A stretch of 64,000 bases of DNA from Armigeres subalbatus (lineage: Eukaryota; Arthropoda; Insecta; Diptera; Culicidae): the NCBI RefSeq assembly GCF_024139115.2, contig NC_085141.1, positions 28,721,242 through 28,785,241 of the forward strand. The letters run 5' to 3'. The notes under the pieces are model-generated. The model made no database searches and had not been told where the DNA came from. It saw only the letters and a program-made list of their open reading frames with translations. Position numbers and translations under genes: made by a program. This document shows, in pieces, positions 54,462 to 64,000 of this stretch. How positions within the stretch are numbered: the first letter of the stretch is position 1; every line of letters begins with the position of its first letter.

Positions 54462-54966
54462 TAATGCTATGCTAATGCTAGGCTAATGCTATGCTAATGC
54501 TATGCTAATGCTATGCTAATGCTATGCTAATGCTATGCTAATGCTATGCTAATGCTATGCTAATGCTATGCTAATGCTATGCTAATGCTATGCTAATGCT
54601 ATGCTAATGCTATGCTAATGCTATGCTAATGCTATGCTAATGCTATGCTAATGCTATGCTAATGCTATGCTAATGCTATGCTAATGCTATGCTAATGCTA
54701 TGCTAATGCTATGCTAATGCTATGCTAATGCTATGCTAATGCTATGCTAATGCTATGCTAATGCTATGCTAATGCTATGCTAATGCTATGCTAATGCTAT
54801 GCTAATGCTATGCTAATGCTATGCTAATGCTATGCTAATGCTATGCTAATGCTATGCTAATGCTATGCTAATGCTATGCTAATGCTATGCTAATGCTATG
54901 CTAATGCTATGCTAATGCTATGCTAATGCTATGCTAATGCTATGCTAATGCTATGCTAATGCTATG
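54462..54966. repeat. 11-bp minisatellite (ATGCTATGCTA)n, about 46 units
   Basis: Nearly perfect array of ctaatgctatg, again a 5-mer plus 6-mer (gctat + gctaat). The first repeats contain a variant (ctaggctaatg). Stops occur in all three plus-strand frames. Confidence 0.97.
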
Positions 54967-55960
54967 TTATGATACAGCTTGTTCTTCCACTCAAAGAAAG
55001 GTTAAACAATTAACTACATATTTAAAACAGCCAATCCAAGAATAAACAGGTTGTCATTTTATTTTTAATCCCGTCCCATGATAAATTATTCGAAACGGAT
55101 TCTTCTTCGAGTATTTCTTCTATGACGATTTGTGAATCTAAAAATATATCAGACTTTCCGGGTTTTGTGGTTTTTGTTTAGTTAGAAATACAATGAAGGA
55201 TATGTTTTCATTGTAGAGGAAGTATGTTCCAGAACTATAACCGAAGCAAAGCACAACTCAATCATAAAAACCCGCTAAGCTAACTAATAAGCACGATGAA
55301 AAATCATAATTTCATTAATATGCATGTGTCATCGTCATGCCATATTTGACATGCTTTTGATGATCACGCACCATCACAACTATCACGCAACATGAGAATA
55401 TATGAGCATAAGAGTATTTTCATGTATTTCTTGTGTATGAGAACTTGCAAGATTTTTTAAATTTATGTATTAAACCTATATTATTGGAATTATTCAAAAC
55501 CGAATAATTCGTTCGATCGCTGGTATGCTTATTTTTATTGCCTGTGATCAAACGACGCAAAATCAAAACAATTTATGAAGCACCATTCGTATGAGTGAAG
55601 CTCAAGGCAAAGCTCGAATATTCCGTGAATGAGTGCATGTGAATCTTATTCCAATTATTCATCGTGTTCAAATTTACATACCATCTGAGATTCTCTTGTT
55701 TACTACTCTACTCATTTTCACTCTCGTGAGTTACCATTTAGGATTTATTTTCCGAAATTAAGCAAACACAAATGGAAACGATGCACTCCATCGTTATGTG
55801 CGAATATGCTGCTATCATCCATACCACCACATGTTTTGCGGTTGCCGTACGGTTTGGGTGAGTCTGTTCGATATGTAACGGCACATGTGACACGTTTTTT
55901 GGTCCGCATCAGGCGTGTGTGAGTGACTGAAAAATTGCATCGCACAGATGCCGTGGGCAC
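54967..55960. other. Intergenic, largely unique-looking DNA
   Basis: No second copy of any part was noticed. Short frames (for example 55975-55745 minus) have no recognisable content. Confidence 0.45.
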
Positions 55961-55962
55961 AC

Positions 55963-55976
55963 GTTGCCATGGCAAC
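55963..55976. promoter_or_regulatory. Perfect palindromic RFX X-box
   Basis: GTTGCCATGGCAAC matches the RFX-factor consensus GTNRCC-RGYAAC on both half-sites with the preferred AT centre, and the palindrome extends one base each side (CGTTGCCATGGCAACG). X-boxes control ciliary and chordotonal genes in insects. It lies 1.3 kb upstream of the candidate first exon at 57278; a link is speculative. Confidence 0.6.
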
Positions 55977-55979
55977 GCG

Positions 55980-57185
55980 CAAGTTTTATTATTAACATTT
56001 TCAGTATAGGTTGCTATGTTTCAGATGTGCGTACCAAAACATACCGCAAAGTGAGCGCCTGCACAGGCGTAGGAACTCACCACCAATACCGACGATGCTG
56101 TGTGGTCACGGCCCCACATCGCGTGGTGAGGGTGAGCGAGCTATAAACGAAAGCGTGAAAACTAGAAAACAACCATCGGCATCGCCGCCGGGTCGCGGTT
56201 TACGTTCACGTGAGCAGATTGGCTGTATTTGGCTTGATTCGAATGGAATGTGGACTGCTCTGGTCTGGCCGATGCTGCTGTATTGACCACTTAGCCATAT
56301 TTGTGATAAGTAGAGTATCGTTTACACTCGATTGCTATTCACTGTCAATTGTGTGACAGTTTACCGAGATCGATCACCACTCCACCGTAAACCAGCAGAC
56401 TCAATCGAGTCAGGTTGTAGATATTTTGGTTGCGACTACGACTATCACGTATTGAAAACGACTGCGTACGTGGTCTAGTCATCTCACTGTCGCTTGCTGC
56501 AATCCATGGTAAGCGGCACGGCGTGGGTATAACCTAATTCCGTTTCCCGGCCAGATGACTTGACAGGTTGCGGACAATTTCGTCTGATTTCTGATGGCCA
56601 TTCCGAGTTTTTGTGGTTTCTATTTTAACTATTTTTAACGCATCAGGCCTGCAATTGGTTGTTTCCTGTGAAAACTATGGGTTCGTAAACAACCGAGCAT
56701 ACGCATGAAGCTTCAGTCTTTTTTGACGCAAATCAGAGTTGAGGCAGTTGAATAGAGTTGTCAGCGATAGGTTCGAACGTATGCTTGTATGAGGGGAATG
56801 TAGAACAGTAGCCGTCCGCTCCGTTCAATTACACGTGATTTATAGACGCGTATAGTTCGGTTGTCGACATACATATCATATCTCCCTTCGGTATTGTTTT
56901 CCTCGAAAGATGGAGGCAGATGGGGTTATTTGTTTTGAAAAATATGGCGTCCGCTTATGTGGCCTACTATTTCGCAATTAAAATGAGGAGCGAGTAGGCT
57001 GTGTGTGTTCATATTTTTGTCAGAATGCAAATCCCTATGCTAACTTTGGACCAAGCGACAGTCTGAGGGGCTTTCGAAAGTTCTTTTGGTGCAGCCCAGC
57101 GCCAGCGGCCAAACCATTCACCGAGGGGTCGAGGGCTTTTCCATCGGAGCAAAAAGTCTCAAACGGGTATGACTTCTACATTGTA
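55980..57185. other. Possible upstream regulatory region
   Basis: Low in repeats, mixed composition, no domain-bearing ORF. It precedes a TATA box at 57191. I see nothing firmer in it. Confidence 0.35.
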
Positions 57186-57190
57186 AGGTA

Positions 57191-57197
57191 TATAAAA
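57191..57197 (+). promoter_or_regulatory. TATA box (TATAAAA)
   Basis: gtatataaaatg at 57189-57200, about 90 bp upstream of the first ATG of the candidate exon. The best initiator-like sequence downstream (caacagttt) is about 50 bp away, further than ideal. Confidence 0.4.
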
Positions 57198-57277
57198 TGC
57201 CGGTCTTGTTTTTACTCTTGCTGTTTGATTCGTGCTCAACAGTTTAATTGCTGCGTAGTGAACAGACAGGCAGGAGG

Positions 57278-57348
57278 ATGTCCACGGGAGAGAGCGATGG
57301 GCGAGTGCGGCTGCTGCACATGGCAAAAAAAGCTCGGCAAAATCGAAG
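57278..57348 (+). CDS. Candidate first coding exon of an unidentified gene
   Basis: Two ATGs open different frames up to the same strong donor gtgagt at 57349. ATG 57278 gives a basic 23-residue start (MSTGESDGRVRLLHMAKKAR...) in phase 2. ATG 57297 gives MGECGCCTWQKKLGKIE in phase 1, with a Gly-2 and Cys cluster like an N-myristoylation/palmitoylation signal. Upstream are a TATA box and low-repeat DNA. No downstream exon was recognised in the window, so the product is unknown and the call rests on signals only. Confidence 0.35.
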
Positions 57349-58560
57349 GTGAGTTAGGTAACACGTACCTCGCGCACCCGTCAGCCAATTCGTCGATGAG
57401 ATTGCAGTAAATATTTTGTCGAACGGTATAATATCTTCTAGTTCTGATCATCAGCTTTTTCATGCTTGTTTCTTGGTTTGGTTTTTGGAGTTCGCCTGGA
57501 CGGAATGTGCGGCAGAGTATGGTCGACAATGGTCATGACCCGTATTGCCGTGTATGTAGACAAGATGGTGTGGGGTTATGTAAATTTAGCAGTTGTTGAA
57601 TTCATTTGAATGTTGTTTGACGCAGATTGGCTTAGTAGTTGTTTTTACGATGGCACAATTCTAGCATTAATAAATAAATGATAGGACGCCTCTTTTCGGC
57701 CAAACGTTTCCTATAATGTTTACCTCCGCGATCGAATTAAAGTGGAATTAAGATTTAAACGCAATGGATGTCAAACAGATTTCGAGAGATCCACACGAAT
57801 TCTGTTTGGTCAACTAATGCCTATAAATCAAGGGGCTTATATGCCCTCGCGGTGTGCTCTAGCAAATATAGGCGATTTTTGTGTGATCGTATCAAGTATT
57901 GCTTGGCTGTATTATACACAATTTTACATTGCTACTTGCCATGTTAGTTGAGTGCTCGCACAGTCGGCAATGAGGGATCTTTATTTATACTATCTCTATC
58001 GGCGTGTTGTATTGTGTTCCGTTTGCTTCATCGCTTTCGTATATGTACAAACATTCGATAACGTGTGTAGATATGGAACACTATACTAATTTTTCTTAAA
58101 ATAGTAAAGGATGAAGAGTTATAGAATCTGCTATTGAAGTGGAATTTGTGACAAAGTGCCCGCCCCTTTGAAATACTTTATTTCGATAGAAATCATAGGT
58201 TCGTTTCTTCAGTCTGAAGAGATCAAATTACTATCGAAAAGAACGAAATAGATGTTTCTCAGGTGCTTAACCTGATCAGCGTTCCATGATCCTTGTTGTT
58301 AAAAAAAATCAAACAATCCTATCAAAAATTGAGCTCAATATGTCCGCCATTATTGTTCACCTAATGCTGGATCAATGGCAAGTGGGACCTATATCTCAGC
58401 TCAGCAATTCAGGTATCACACGATATGTTTCGTCATACTAGGCTGAGGATTTTAGAAAATCACCGGCAATAATTTCTCATCTGACCATATTTGGTTGAGA
58501 AGTAACTTCCCAGAATGAAGTACAAGTACATTCATCCAAAATAGTAGATTCCTGATATAA
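57349..58560. other. Downstream of the candidate exon; nothing recognised
   Basis: Mixed A/T-rich DNA. The frame at 57742-57951 has no known motif. It could be intron. Confidence 0.4.
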
Positions 58561-58562
58561 CC

Positions 58563-59296
58563 TGGCTTACTTATGGATCCTGTGCACCTGGTGGTGCAAA
58601 GGGCCGACTTGAAAGATCTCCATCCTGAGCGTTGTCCGGCTATCGCTTTAACCTGTTGCCAGGTTAGATTTCGGTCGACTTCTTTTATTTCTTTATTGAG
58701 GCTTCGCCGCCATGAGTCTCTGGGTCTGCCTCTGCTGCGATGTCCCGCTGGGTTCCAGTCTAATGCTTGTTTACAGATATCGTTTCCGCCCCTACGTAGA
58801 GTGTAGCCGACCCAGCCCCACATCCGATCCCGAATTTCTGTTGCTATCGGCCTCTGGTGACAACGACGATGGAGCTCGTTGTTTGAGATCCAGTTGTGTG
58901 AGGCCACCAGGCCCGAATTATATACCGCAGGCATCTGTTAATGAACACCTGCAGCGGTTGAGTGTTCTCCACTGATACACACCATGTTTCGCTAGCGTAT
59001 AACAGCACAGATTTCACCACGTTAGATTTGAAAATTCGTATTTTGGTGCGTTCACTTATCTGCCTGTTATTCCAGATATTTCTTAAACTCGCAAAGGCAG
59101 CCCTTGCTTTCTTGATCCGTGCGCCTATGTCGATCTTGGTACCGCCGTCTGACGCCATTTGGCTACCAAGATATTGGAAGCTTTCCACATTCTCTACTGG
59201 TCACCCGGCTACTGTGAAACTGGAAGGGGTCTCCGTGTTTACATCCAACGATTTGGTTTTGTTGACGTTGATGACTAAACCTGCCGAAGAGGATCA
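58563..59296 (-). mobile_element. LINE fragment (F52C9.6-like RT), copy F
   Basis: Minus frames show VESFQYLGSQMASDGGTKID, LLYASETWCVSVENTQ, then WISNNELHRRCHQRPIATEI, LDWNPAGHRSRGRPRDSWRR and LTWQQVKAIAGQRSGWRSFK. It parallels copy E (38395-39282) base by base but lacks the MITE at the homologous position. Homology between the copies ends at cctgccgaagagga in both. RT catalytic blocks are missing. Confidence 0.85.
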
Positions 59297-59677
59297 AGTA
59301 TTTGTGGGCGAAGTGCTGGTATGTTTCGTTTTTGTTTGGATCGTCATTATCCTGCCTTGTTCTAATAGACTCAACAATCTTCTCTCTTTCTTCATAAAAA
59401 AGTTCAGTGTCAAATACTGATAGGCCAATGAGTTTCTCACTTATGTACCACAAGTGCTTTTCAACCTTTTTCTGAGCTGCCAGCTTACCAACTTCCGGGT
59501 GGTATGACTTCTCAGTTAAGACTCAAATTGCCCAATATCAGTAATAAGTTTTTTGTCACTGCTCGGAGCAGGTGTGGCAAATGGTGCAAAAAATCATGCT
59601 TCAACATGTATACTTCTACTATACAAACGCACACGTTTATCAAATCAGCAGGATTTAACTGGTCCTTGGAAAGCTAC
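59297..59677. other. No recognised feature
   Basis: Unassigned stretch between a LINE fragment and a SINE. Confidence 0.4.
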
Positions 59678-59978
59678 ATCTTCTTCTTCTTCTTTTTCTT
59701 ATTTGCATTACATCCCCCACTGGGACATTGCCGCCTCGCAGCTTAGTGTTCATTCAGCACTTCCACAGTTATTAACTGCGAGGTTTCTAAGCCAAGGTAC
59801 CATTTTTCATTCGTATATCATGAGGCTAACACGATGATACTTTTATGCCCAGGGAAATCGAAACAATTTCCAATCCGAAAATTGCCTAGACCGGCACCGG
59901 GAATCGAACACAGCCACCCTCAGCATGGTCTTGCTTTGTAGCCGCGCGTCTTGCCGCTAGGCTAAGGAGAGCCTGCTC
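59678..59978 (-). mobile_element. tRNA-derived SINE (Feilai-like), near full length
   Basis: On the minus strand a Pol III A box (TAGCCTAGCGGCAAG, about 59965-59951) and B box (GTGTTCGATTCCC, about 59910) are correctly spaced for a tRNA-like head. A body nearly identical to 12291-12555 and an (aag)n tail (59678-59698) follow. The B box has one change (GGTTC to TGTTC). Confidence 0.88.
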
Positions 59979-60560
59979 ATCTGCAAGCTGTAAATTGCTT
60001 CAGCCATGCAATGTGGATTATGCACAAGTTCAGGGTCCCAGAACTGAATTTCTCTTGGAGGAACATGGCCATGAAAGAACATGAAAAAGTGGCTGAAATG
60101 TGAAAATGTGTTATATAATACTATTTTTATATTTTTTTTTATTTTATCAAGGCTGTTTTTTCCACAAAAATCACAATTTCAGAAATAAGATTTATCAAGA
60201 AATCTGGCAAATCAGATGTAAGTGGTAGAGGAACTGTTCCATTTTCCATCTCACTGAACATATATTCATCTCATCGCAAAACAAAGAAATACAGCACCAA
60301 TCTCGTCGTTTATTTTTGCTATCACTGCTCACTGCGGCTATAGCACTGAGGAACAACGTCGTCTGCTGCCAAGTCTGCAGCTCAAGATCATCGAGGCCTT
60401 TGGGGTAGAAGAAATAGTAATTTTATCAATAAGACCCGCGATTTAACGACTGTGCTAACCCGTTCTATAAGTTGACCAAAATTCTAAAATCCAAGCCTAG
60501 ATCCATTCCACCTTTGATCCCATTACACAGATAGCTCTAAGGATCGCTTGATTACTCTGC
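59979..60560. other. No recognised feature
   Basis: A/T-rich; the last 200 bp may be decayed upstream sequence of the Jockey-like fragment. Confidence 0.4.
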
Positions 60561-60561
60561 A

Positions 60562-61075
60562 GTGAAGGTCGCTGAAATAGGTCGTCACTTTGTCAGCTCG
60601 CACAATCTTGGACATAACATCATCAGTCCACATGAAGCAGCCGTTCACGAGCATGCTAACAACATCCATCTTATTCCCAACGTTTTAGATCTCAGTTGGC
60701 GAATTGGGGGCCTATATCAAATCATCGAAAACATGAAGGCCCCAGGCTTCGACAGCATCCTGAATCTTGAACTCAAACATATGAGTGCTCCATTCTTCGA
60801 GCACCTTTCGCTGATCTTTAATCAGTGTCTCCGTCTCAGCTACTTCCCATCGTCCTGGAAGTCAGCCAAAGTCATCCCCATCCGGAAGCCTGGGAAGGAT
60901 CCTTCCTCTCCGGAAAATTATCGCCCCATCAGCCTTCTCTCAGGGTTATCCTGTTTGAAAAGGCGCTTCACAGCCGGCTACTCGAGTCTGCCGAGCAACA
61001 CAACATCTTGCTCGAGTAACAGTTTGGATTCCGACGCAGTCGGTCAACCTTGCAACAACTGACTCGAGTTACCAC
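60562..61075 (+). pseudogene. Jockey-clade RT fragment
   Basis: Contains GGLYQIIENMKAPGFDSILN, LSYFPSSWKSAKVIPIRKPG, KDPSSPENYRPISLLSG and, after frame changes, FRRSRST-like sequence. These are RT blocks 0-2 of a Jockey LINE, a different family from 14850-16460. The rest is missing; a MITE begins at 61114. Confidence 0.85.
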
Positions 61076-61113
61076 ACGGTGTCTTTGGCTGAAGAGGCTT
61101 ATTTTCAAAAAAC

Positions 61114-61317
61114 CAGTATCTCTAAAACACCCACTACACGAAAGTATAAGTTTTCCTCTTTCACGTAGGTGCATTTTTAAAATGTTCTATCGAGGGCCAT
61201 TTTTCTATACATTTTTGGAGGGGTTAAATCGTCTATCATTTGAGATTTCTATGGAGTTTGCAATATATGAAAGAGGAGAGCATATACTGTCGCGTGGTGG
61301 GTGTTTTAGAGATACTG
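61114..61317. mobile_element. 204-bp MITE with about 45-bp inverted ends
   Basis: cagtatctctaaaacaccca (61114) is inverted at the right as tgggtgttttagagatactg (ending 61317), with further pairing of aagttttcctctttc / gaaagaggagagc. Sits where a Jockey RT fragment ends. Confidence 0.85.
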
Positions 61318-61855
61318 ATTAGAGTGATTCAAATTTTGATTTTTTCGCTCCCCGATGCATCTGCCATTTTAATAATCCTCCTAAATTTTTAGCTAATTTG
61401 GATGTAATTTGAGTGAGCACGCGCGGTTTGAATTTTGTATGAAAATTACTATTAAAACAGTAACTTTTATGGAAAATCGTTCCCCAACGCTTCCCAATAA
61501 GGTCTAAAAACATATGAGTAAATCGGCAACATAAGAAATTTTACAACGAAACAGGTCGTCTTTGTTGCGAAACGATTTGATGCTCGCAAGGAAAGTTATT
61601 AAAGAAACACTGAATCGTGAGAAATTTAATTTAACACGTAAAAGAATAACATCAATATCAATAATGAGCATTTTTGTTTTCTTCATAACTTTGCTTCCAA
61701 ACGACAAATCGCTTCGCAACAACAACTGCCTTTTAGCTTGAGAAGTATTCTGTGTGGTCAATTTATTGATTATATTTGAATAGTTCATGGGCCACCTCAC
61801 GGAACGGTCTTTCACATAAGGGTCAGTTTTCATAGTAATTTCCATACAAACTTTA
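61318..61855. other. No recognised feature
   Basis: Unassigned DNA up to the BEL LTR. A short minus frame (61902-61504) shows no domain. Confidence 0.45.
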
Positions 61856-62353
61856 TGTTGTGACCCCCGGAAATAGCGTTCTAGCACCAAACTCCGACAC
61901 ACAGCACGCCTTTACCGGTGTGATAATCGTGCAATAATTGCAACGCACAAACGGGTTCTGTTCTTCGGTTTAAAGCTTTTGAAACAAACTTCACAGCACT
62001 TTAACGGGTTTACAAACAGTTTATTTGCTTTAAACACTTATTACTACTAAACAGACACTTTATTGGGCAACTAACAATACATTTATTACATTTACTACTT
62101 CTAATTTAACTTCTAATTAATTTCGGTGACCGGTCGAGCAAGATGGAAATAATGCTCCAACTTTCGGGAGGTGCTCTTTTATAAAGATAGATGGCGGGAA
62201 AATAAGGGTTCGTTTCTAATCGGAGCTTTTGAATCGATCTTAACCTATACAAAGCTACATATATGTGTTGAACGTCACAATACAATAACTTTACGCCTAC
62301 CCTAATGCTAATACACACAAACAAACATTTATAGCAAACTCTTTACTACAACA
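61856..62353 (-). mobile_element. 3' LTR of a BEL/Pao element (498 bp)
   Basis: On the minus strand it runs from TGTTGTAG to TCACAACA, giving inverted TGTTGT/ACAACA ends. Inside are a TATA-like tctttataaaag (about 62185-62174) and several AATAAA hexamers downstream. A G-rich ggtggccggc just before the LTR on the minus strand (62362-62353) fits a degraded polypurine tract. The other LTR is outside the window. Confidence 0.75.
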
Positions 62354-62447
62354 TAGCCGGCCACCTAAATTTGAAAGCTCGAATTTATATAAACAAACTA
62401 TCACGATGCAGACGAACAGGAATGGCGTTATTTCACAAAACAATTAC

Positions 62448-63761
62448 TTAATTATCTATATTTTCAGCTAACTGCGTATCGGAAATATCGGCTACGGCAT
62501 TCATCGGTTGCTGGTCGAAATTAAGAGGAAAAATTCGGGTCACAGGTCGTTTGTAGGTTCCACTAGCTGTTCGCAAAGTTACGACCCTTACTACTCCGTC
62601 TGCTCCAGGATGAATTTGTTCGATGCGTGCAATAGGCCAATCGATGGTAGGTTTGCCGTCCTCCTGAACAAAAACAATTTGGCCGATGTGGACATCAATG
62701 GGAAGTGTTGTTTTCTCTCGACGATGGTTCAGTTCTGTGAGGTATTCTTTCCTCCAGCGATCCCAGTGCTGCTGGACCAATTTTTGCAACTGTTGGTAGT
62801 GGTTTAGTCGGTTGGTGGGAATTTGCACGTAGTTTGGTTCCGGGAGGCTTATAAGCGGTGCCCCGATGATGAAATGACCGGGAGTGAGGACATCTAGCTC
62901 AATAGGATCGATGGATAAGGACGTAAGCGGTCGGCTGTTCATGTTTGCCTCGATTTGTGCTAGCACTGTTGCGTAGTCTTCGTAGGACAGCTGCGTTTTT
63001 CCGAGCACTTTTCTCAGTGTTGTTTTCGCGGTTTTCACAGCGGCCTCCCATAGACCGCCGAAGGTTGGTGCTCTTGGCGGAATGAAGTGCCACTGAATTC
63101 GGTGTTTGCTGCATTCTCGGTTGATTGATTCTCTGGTGTGTTTCGCTTCGAGAAGACGGTATAATTCGGTCAACGTATTCGACGCCCCTTGAAAATTTGT
63201 ACCGTTGTCCGAATGGATTTCTGCTGGCATCCCGTGGTGTGCGATGAAGCGACGTAAGGCTGCAATAAAGGCCTCTGTGGATAGGTCACAGACCAATTCC
63301 AGATGCACGGCTTTGGAGGCGAAACAAACAAATACGGCAATGAATGCCTTCCGTGGTGCTGCTCGTCGGTGCGCTGGTTTTAAGTAAACGGGTCCGCAGT
63401 AGTCCACTCCAACTACGGTGAAAGCTCTACATGGTGCTGTGCGGGACTTTGGCAATTGGCCAACGGGTTGAGAAACTGGAGCAGGGTTTAGGCGATAGCA
63501 TTGCGGACATTTGCGACACACAAAATTGGCGATTGTCTTTCCGTTAACTGAGCAGAATTTTTGATGCATTGTACCTAAGGTCATGCGAGAACCGCAATGC
63601 ATGCATTGGTCGTGATAATACTGTGTAATGAGGCGTGTGAGTGGGTGCAATTTTGGTAAAATTATAGAGTGCTTTGTATTGTAGTTCTCGGAGGAGTGTT
63701 CAAATCGTCCACTGAGTCGAATGATTCCCTTTTCGTCAAAGAACGAGCGAAGTAGTTTCAA
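62448..63761 (-). CDS. BEL/Pao pol C-terminus: integrase plus DUF5641
   Basis: 437 residues open to the natural stop at 62448. An HHCC-like zinc region (YHDQCMHCGSRMTLG through CRKCPQC) comes first, then the rve core with VGVDYCGPV, IHSDNGTNF and GGLWEAAVKT as DDE landmarks, then the DUF5641 tail (QHWDRWRKEYLTELNHRRE, VHIGQIVFVQED). It inserts cDNA into the genome. A frame change at about 63745 separates it from upstream pol. It is much better preserved than the BEL copy at 4-8 kb and belongs to a different lineage. Confidence 0.88.
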   Translation of the reverse strand: MKLLRSFFDEKGIIRLSGRFEHSSENYNTKHSIILPKLHPLTRLITQYYHDQCMHCGSRMTLGTMHQKFCSVNGKTIANFVCRKCPQCYRLNPAPVSQPVGQLPKSRTAPCRAFTVVGVDYCGPVYLKPAHRRAAPRKAFIAVFVCFASKAVHLELVCDLSTEAFIAALRRFIAHHGMPAEIHSDNGTNFQGASNTLTELYRLLEAKHTRESINRECSKHRIQWHFIPPRAPTFGGLWEAAVKTAKTTLRKVLGKTQLSYEDYATVLAQIEANMNSRPLTSLSIDPIELDVLTPGHFIIGAPLISLPEPNYVQIPTNRLNHYQQLQKLVQQHWDRWRKEYLTELNHRREKTTLPIDVHIGQIVFVQEDGKPTIDWPIARIEQIHPGADGVVRVVTLRTASGTYKRPVTRIFPLNFDQQPMNAVADISDTQLAENIDN

Positions 63762-63987
63762 TGACGACTTTTTGGAAACGGTTCGCGTTTTTTCCTAGTT
63801 TACGCTCATCTGCAAACATTTCCTGTTGCCCCAACTTCGATAATGTTCCCTTAGATTGCTCCAGCTCTCCTAGTGATGCGAATAGGTTTGGGTGGCAACT
63901 ATGTTTGCGACGACATCGATTCACAAAACAAAGATCCAAGGCAGTAATCCGAAGTAAACGCCAAAAGTTTGAATAGCGGTGAAACAA
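63736..63987 (-). pseudogene. BEL/Pao pol, region upstream of integrase, cut by the window edge
   Basis: Reads YSNFWRLLRITALDLCFVNR then a linker LGQQEMFADERKL, the usual sequence between RNase H and integrase in BEL/Pao. It is in a different frame from 63761-62448, so one small indel lies near 63745-63765. Confidence 0.75.
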
Positions 63988-64000
63988 AAAGTTATGCTCT

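Noticed and set aside
40641..54966. Regular arrays that might be mistaken for CRISPR
   Set aside because: No unique spacers between repeats; eukaryotic minisatellites.
59900..59978. tRNA gene
   Set aside because: The A and B boxes belong to a SINE head with an attached body and tail; the tRNA fold is not preserved.
1..64000. Endogenous flavivirus or rhabdovirus sequences, common in Aedes
   Set aside because: No frame with recognisable viral polymerase, nucleoprotein or helicase motifs was seen; all RT-like hits are LINE or LTR elements.

Overview
The window is eukaryotic and looks like a culicine mosquito, most likely Aedes. This rests on three things: very few host genes in 64 kb of nested transposable elements; retroelement families typical of culicines (RTE-clade LINEs resembling JAM1, BEL/Pao and copia LTR elements, R1-, Jockey- and LOA-like LINEs, and a tRNA-derived SINE resembling Feilai); and insect-style short introns of about 60 nt. 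The genus is an inference; the families were recognised by reading translated motifs, not by a search.

Two host genes are clear, both on the + strand. The first (about 16.96-20.81 kb) is the ZFYVE1/DFCP1 orthologue: a P-loop NTPase domain followed by two FYVE zinc fingers in five recognisable exons, with two mutually compensating frameshifts in the large exon. A candidate 5' exon lies 6.6 kb upstream, across TE-filled DNA. A serine/arginine-rich terminal exon lies on the opposite strand inside one of its introns. The second (30.38-33.56 kb) is an LRPPRC/bicoid-stability-factor-like mitochondrial PPR protein with one probable 57-nt intron that is in frame and stop-free. A possible TATA-driven first exon of an unidentified third gene is at 57.2-57.35 kb, in the least repeat-rich stretch (about 55-58.5 kb), where a perfect palindromic RFX X-box also lies.

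Layout: 0-1 kb, remnant of a PHD-type LINE ORF1. 1-4.1 kb, RTE copy A (- strand) with a MITE-like insertion. 4.1-8.2 kb, degenerate BEL/Pao pol (- strand), interrupted by a 912-bp insert with a 24-bp target-site duplication. 8.5-9.8 kb, duplicated RT fragment plus inverted-repeat elements. 10-16.5 kb, putative ZFYVE1 first exon, then LOA-like and Jockey-like LINE wrecks carrying a SINE and two small MITEs. 17-21 kb, ZFYVE1. 21.4-24 kb, an RTE-like fragment split by a 2-kb composite. 24.4-25.3 kb, nested MITEs. 25.8-28.7 kb, RTE copy B. 30.4-33.6 kb, the PPR gene. 33.8-38.3 kb, a nest bounded by inverted repeats that holds (CACT)n arrays, an R1-clade LINE and an ORF1-only retroposon with a 14-bp duplication. 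38.4-39.9 kb, another LINE with a hAT-type MITE. 40.6-41.3 kb, an 11-bp minisatellite. 41.4-42.4 kb, MITE. 43.8-46.35 kb, RTE copy C with an 11-bp duplication. 46.6-48.9 kb, copia element split by a MITE that carries a 333-bp palindrome. 49-54.3 kb, gypsy and LINE scraps and degenerate minisatellites. 54.5-55 kb, a second 11-bp minisatellite. 58.5-61.3 kb, LINE, SINE and MITE pieces. 61.9-64 kb, 3' half of a BEL/Pao element with its 3' LTR, running off the right edge.

The window holds no operon-like or cassette-like host system. Its interest lies in the insertion archaeology (ORF1-only retroposon, LINE inside a microsatellite, flipped-loop palindrome, matching 11-bp satellites) and in a few unusual host-gene features.
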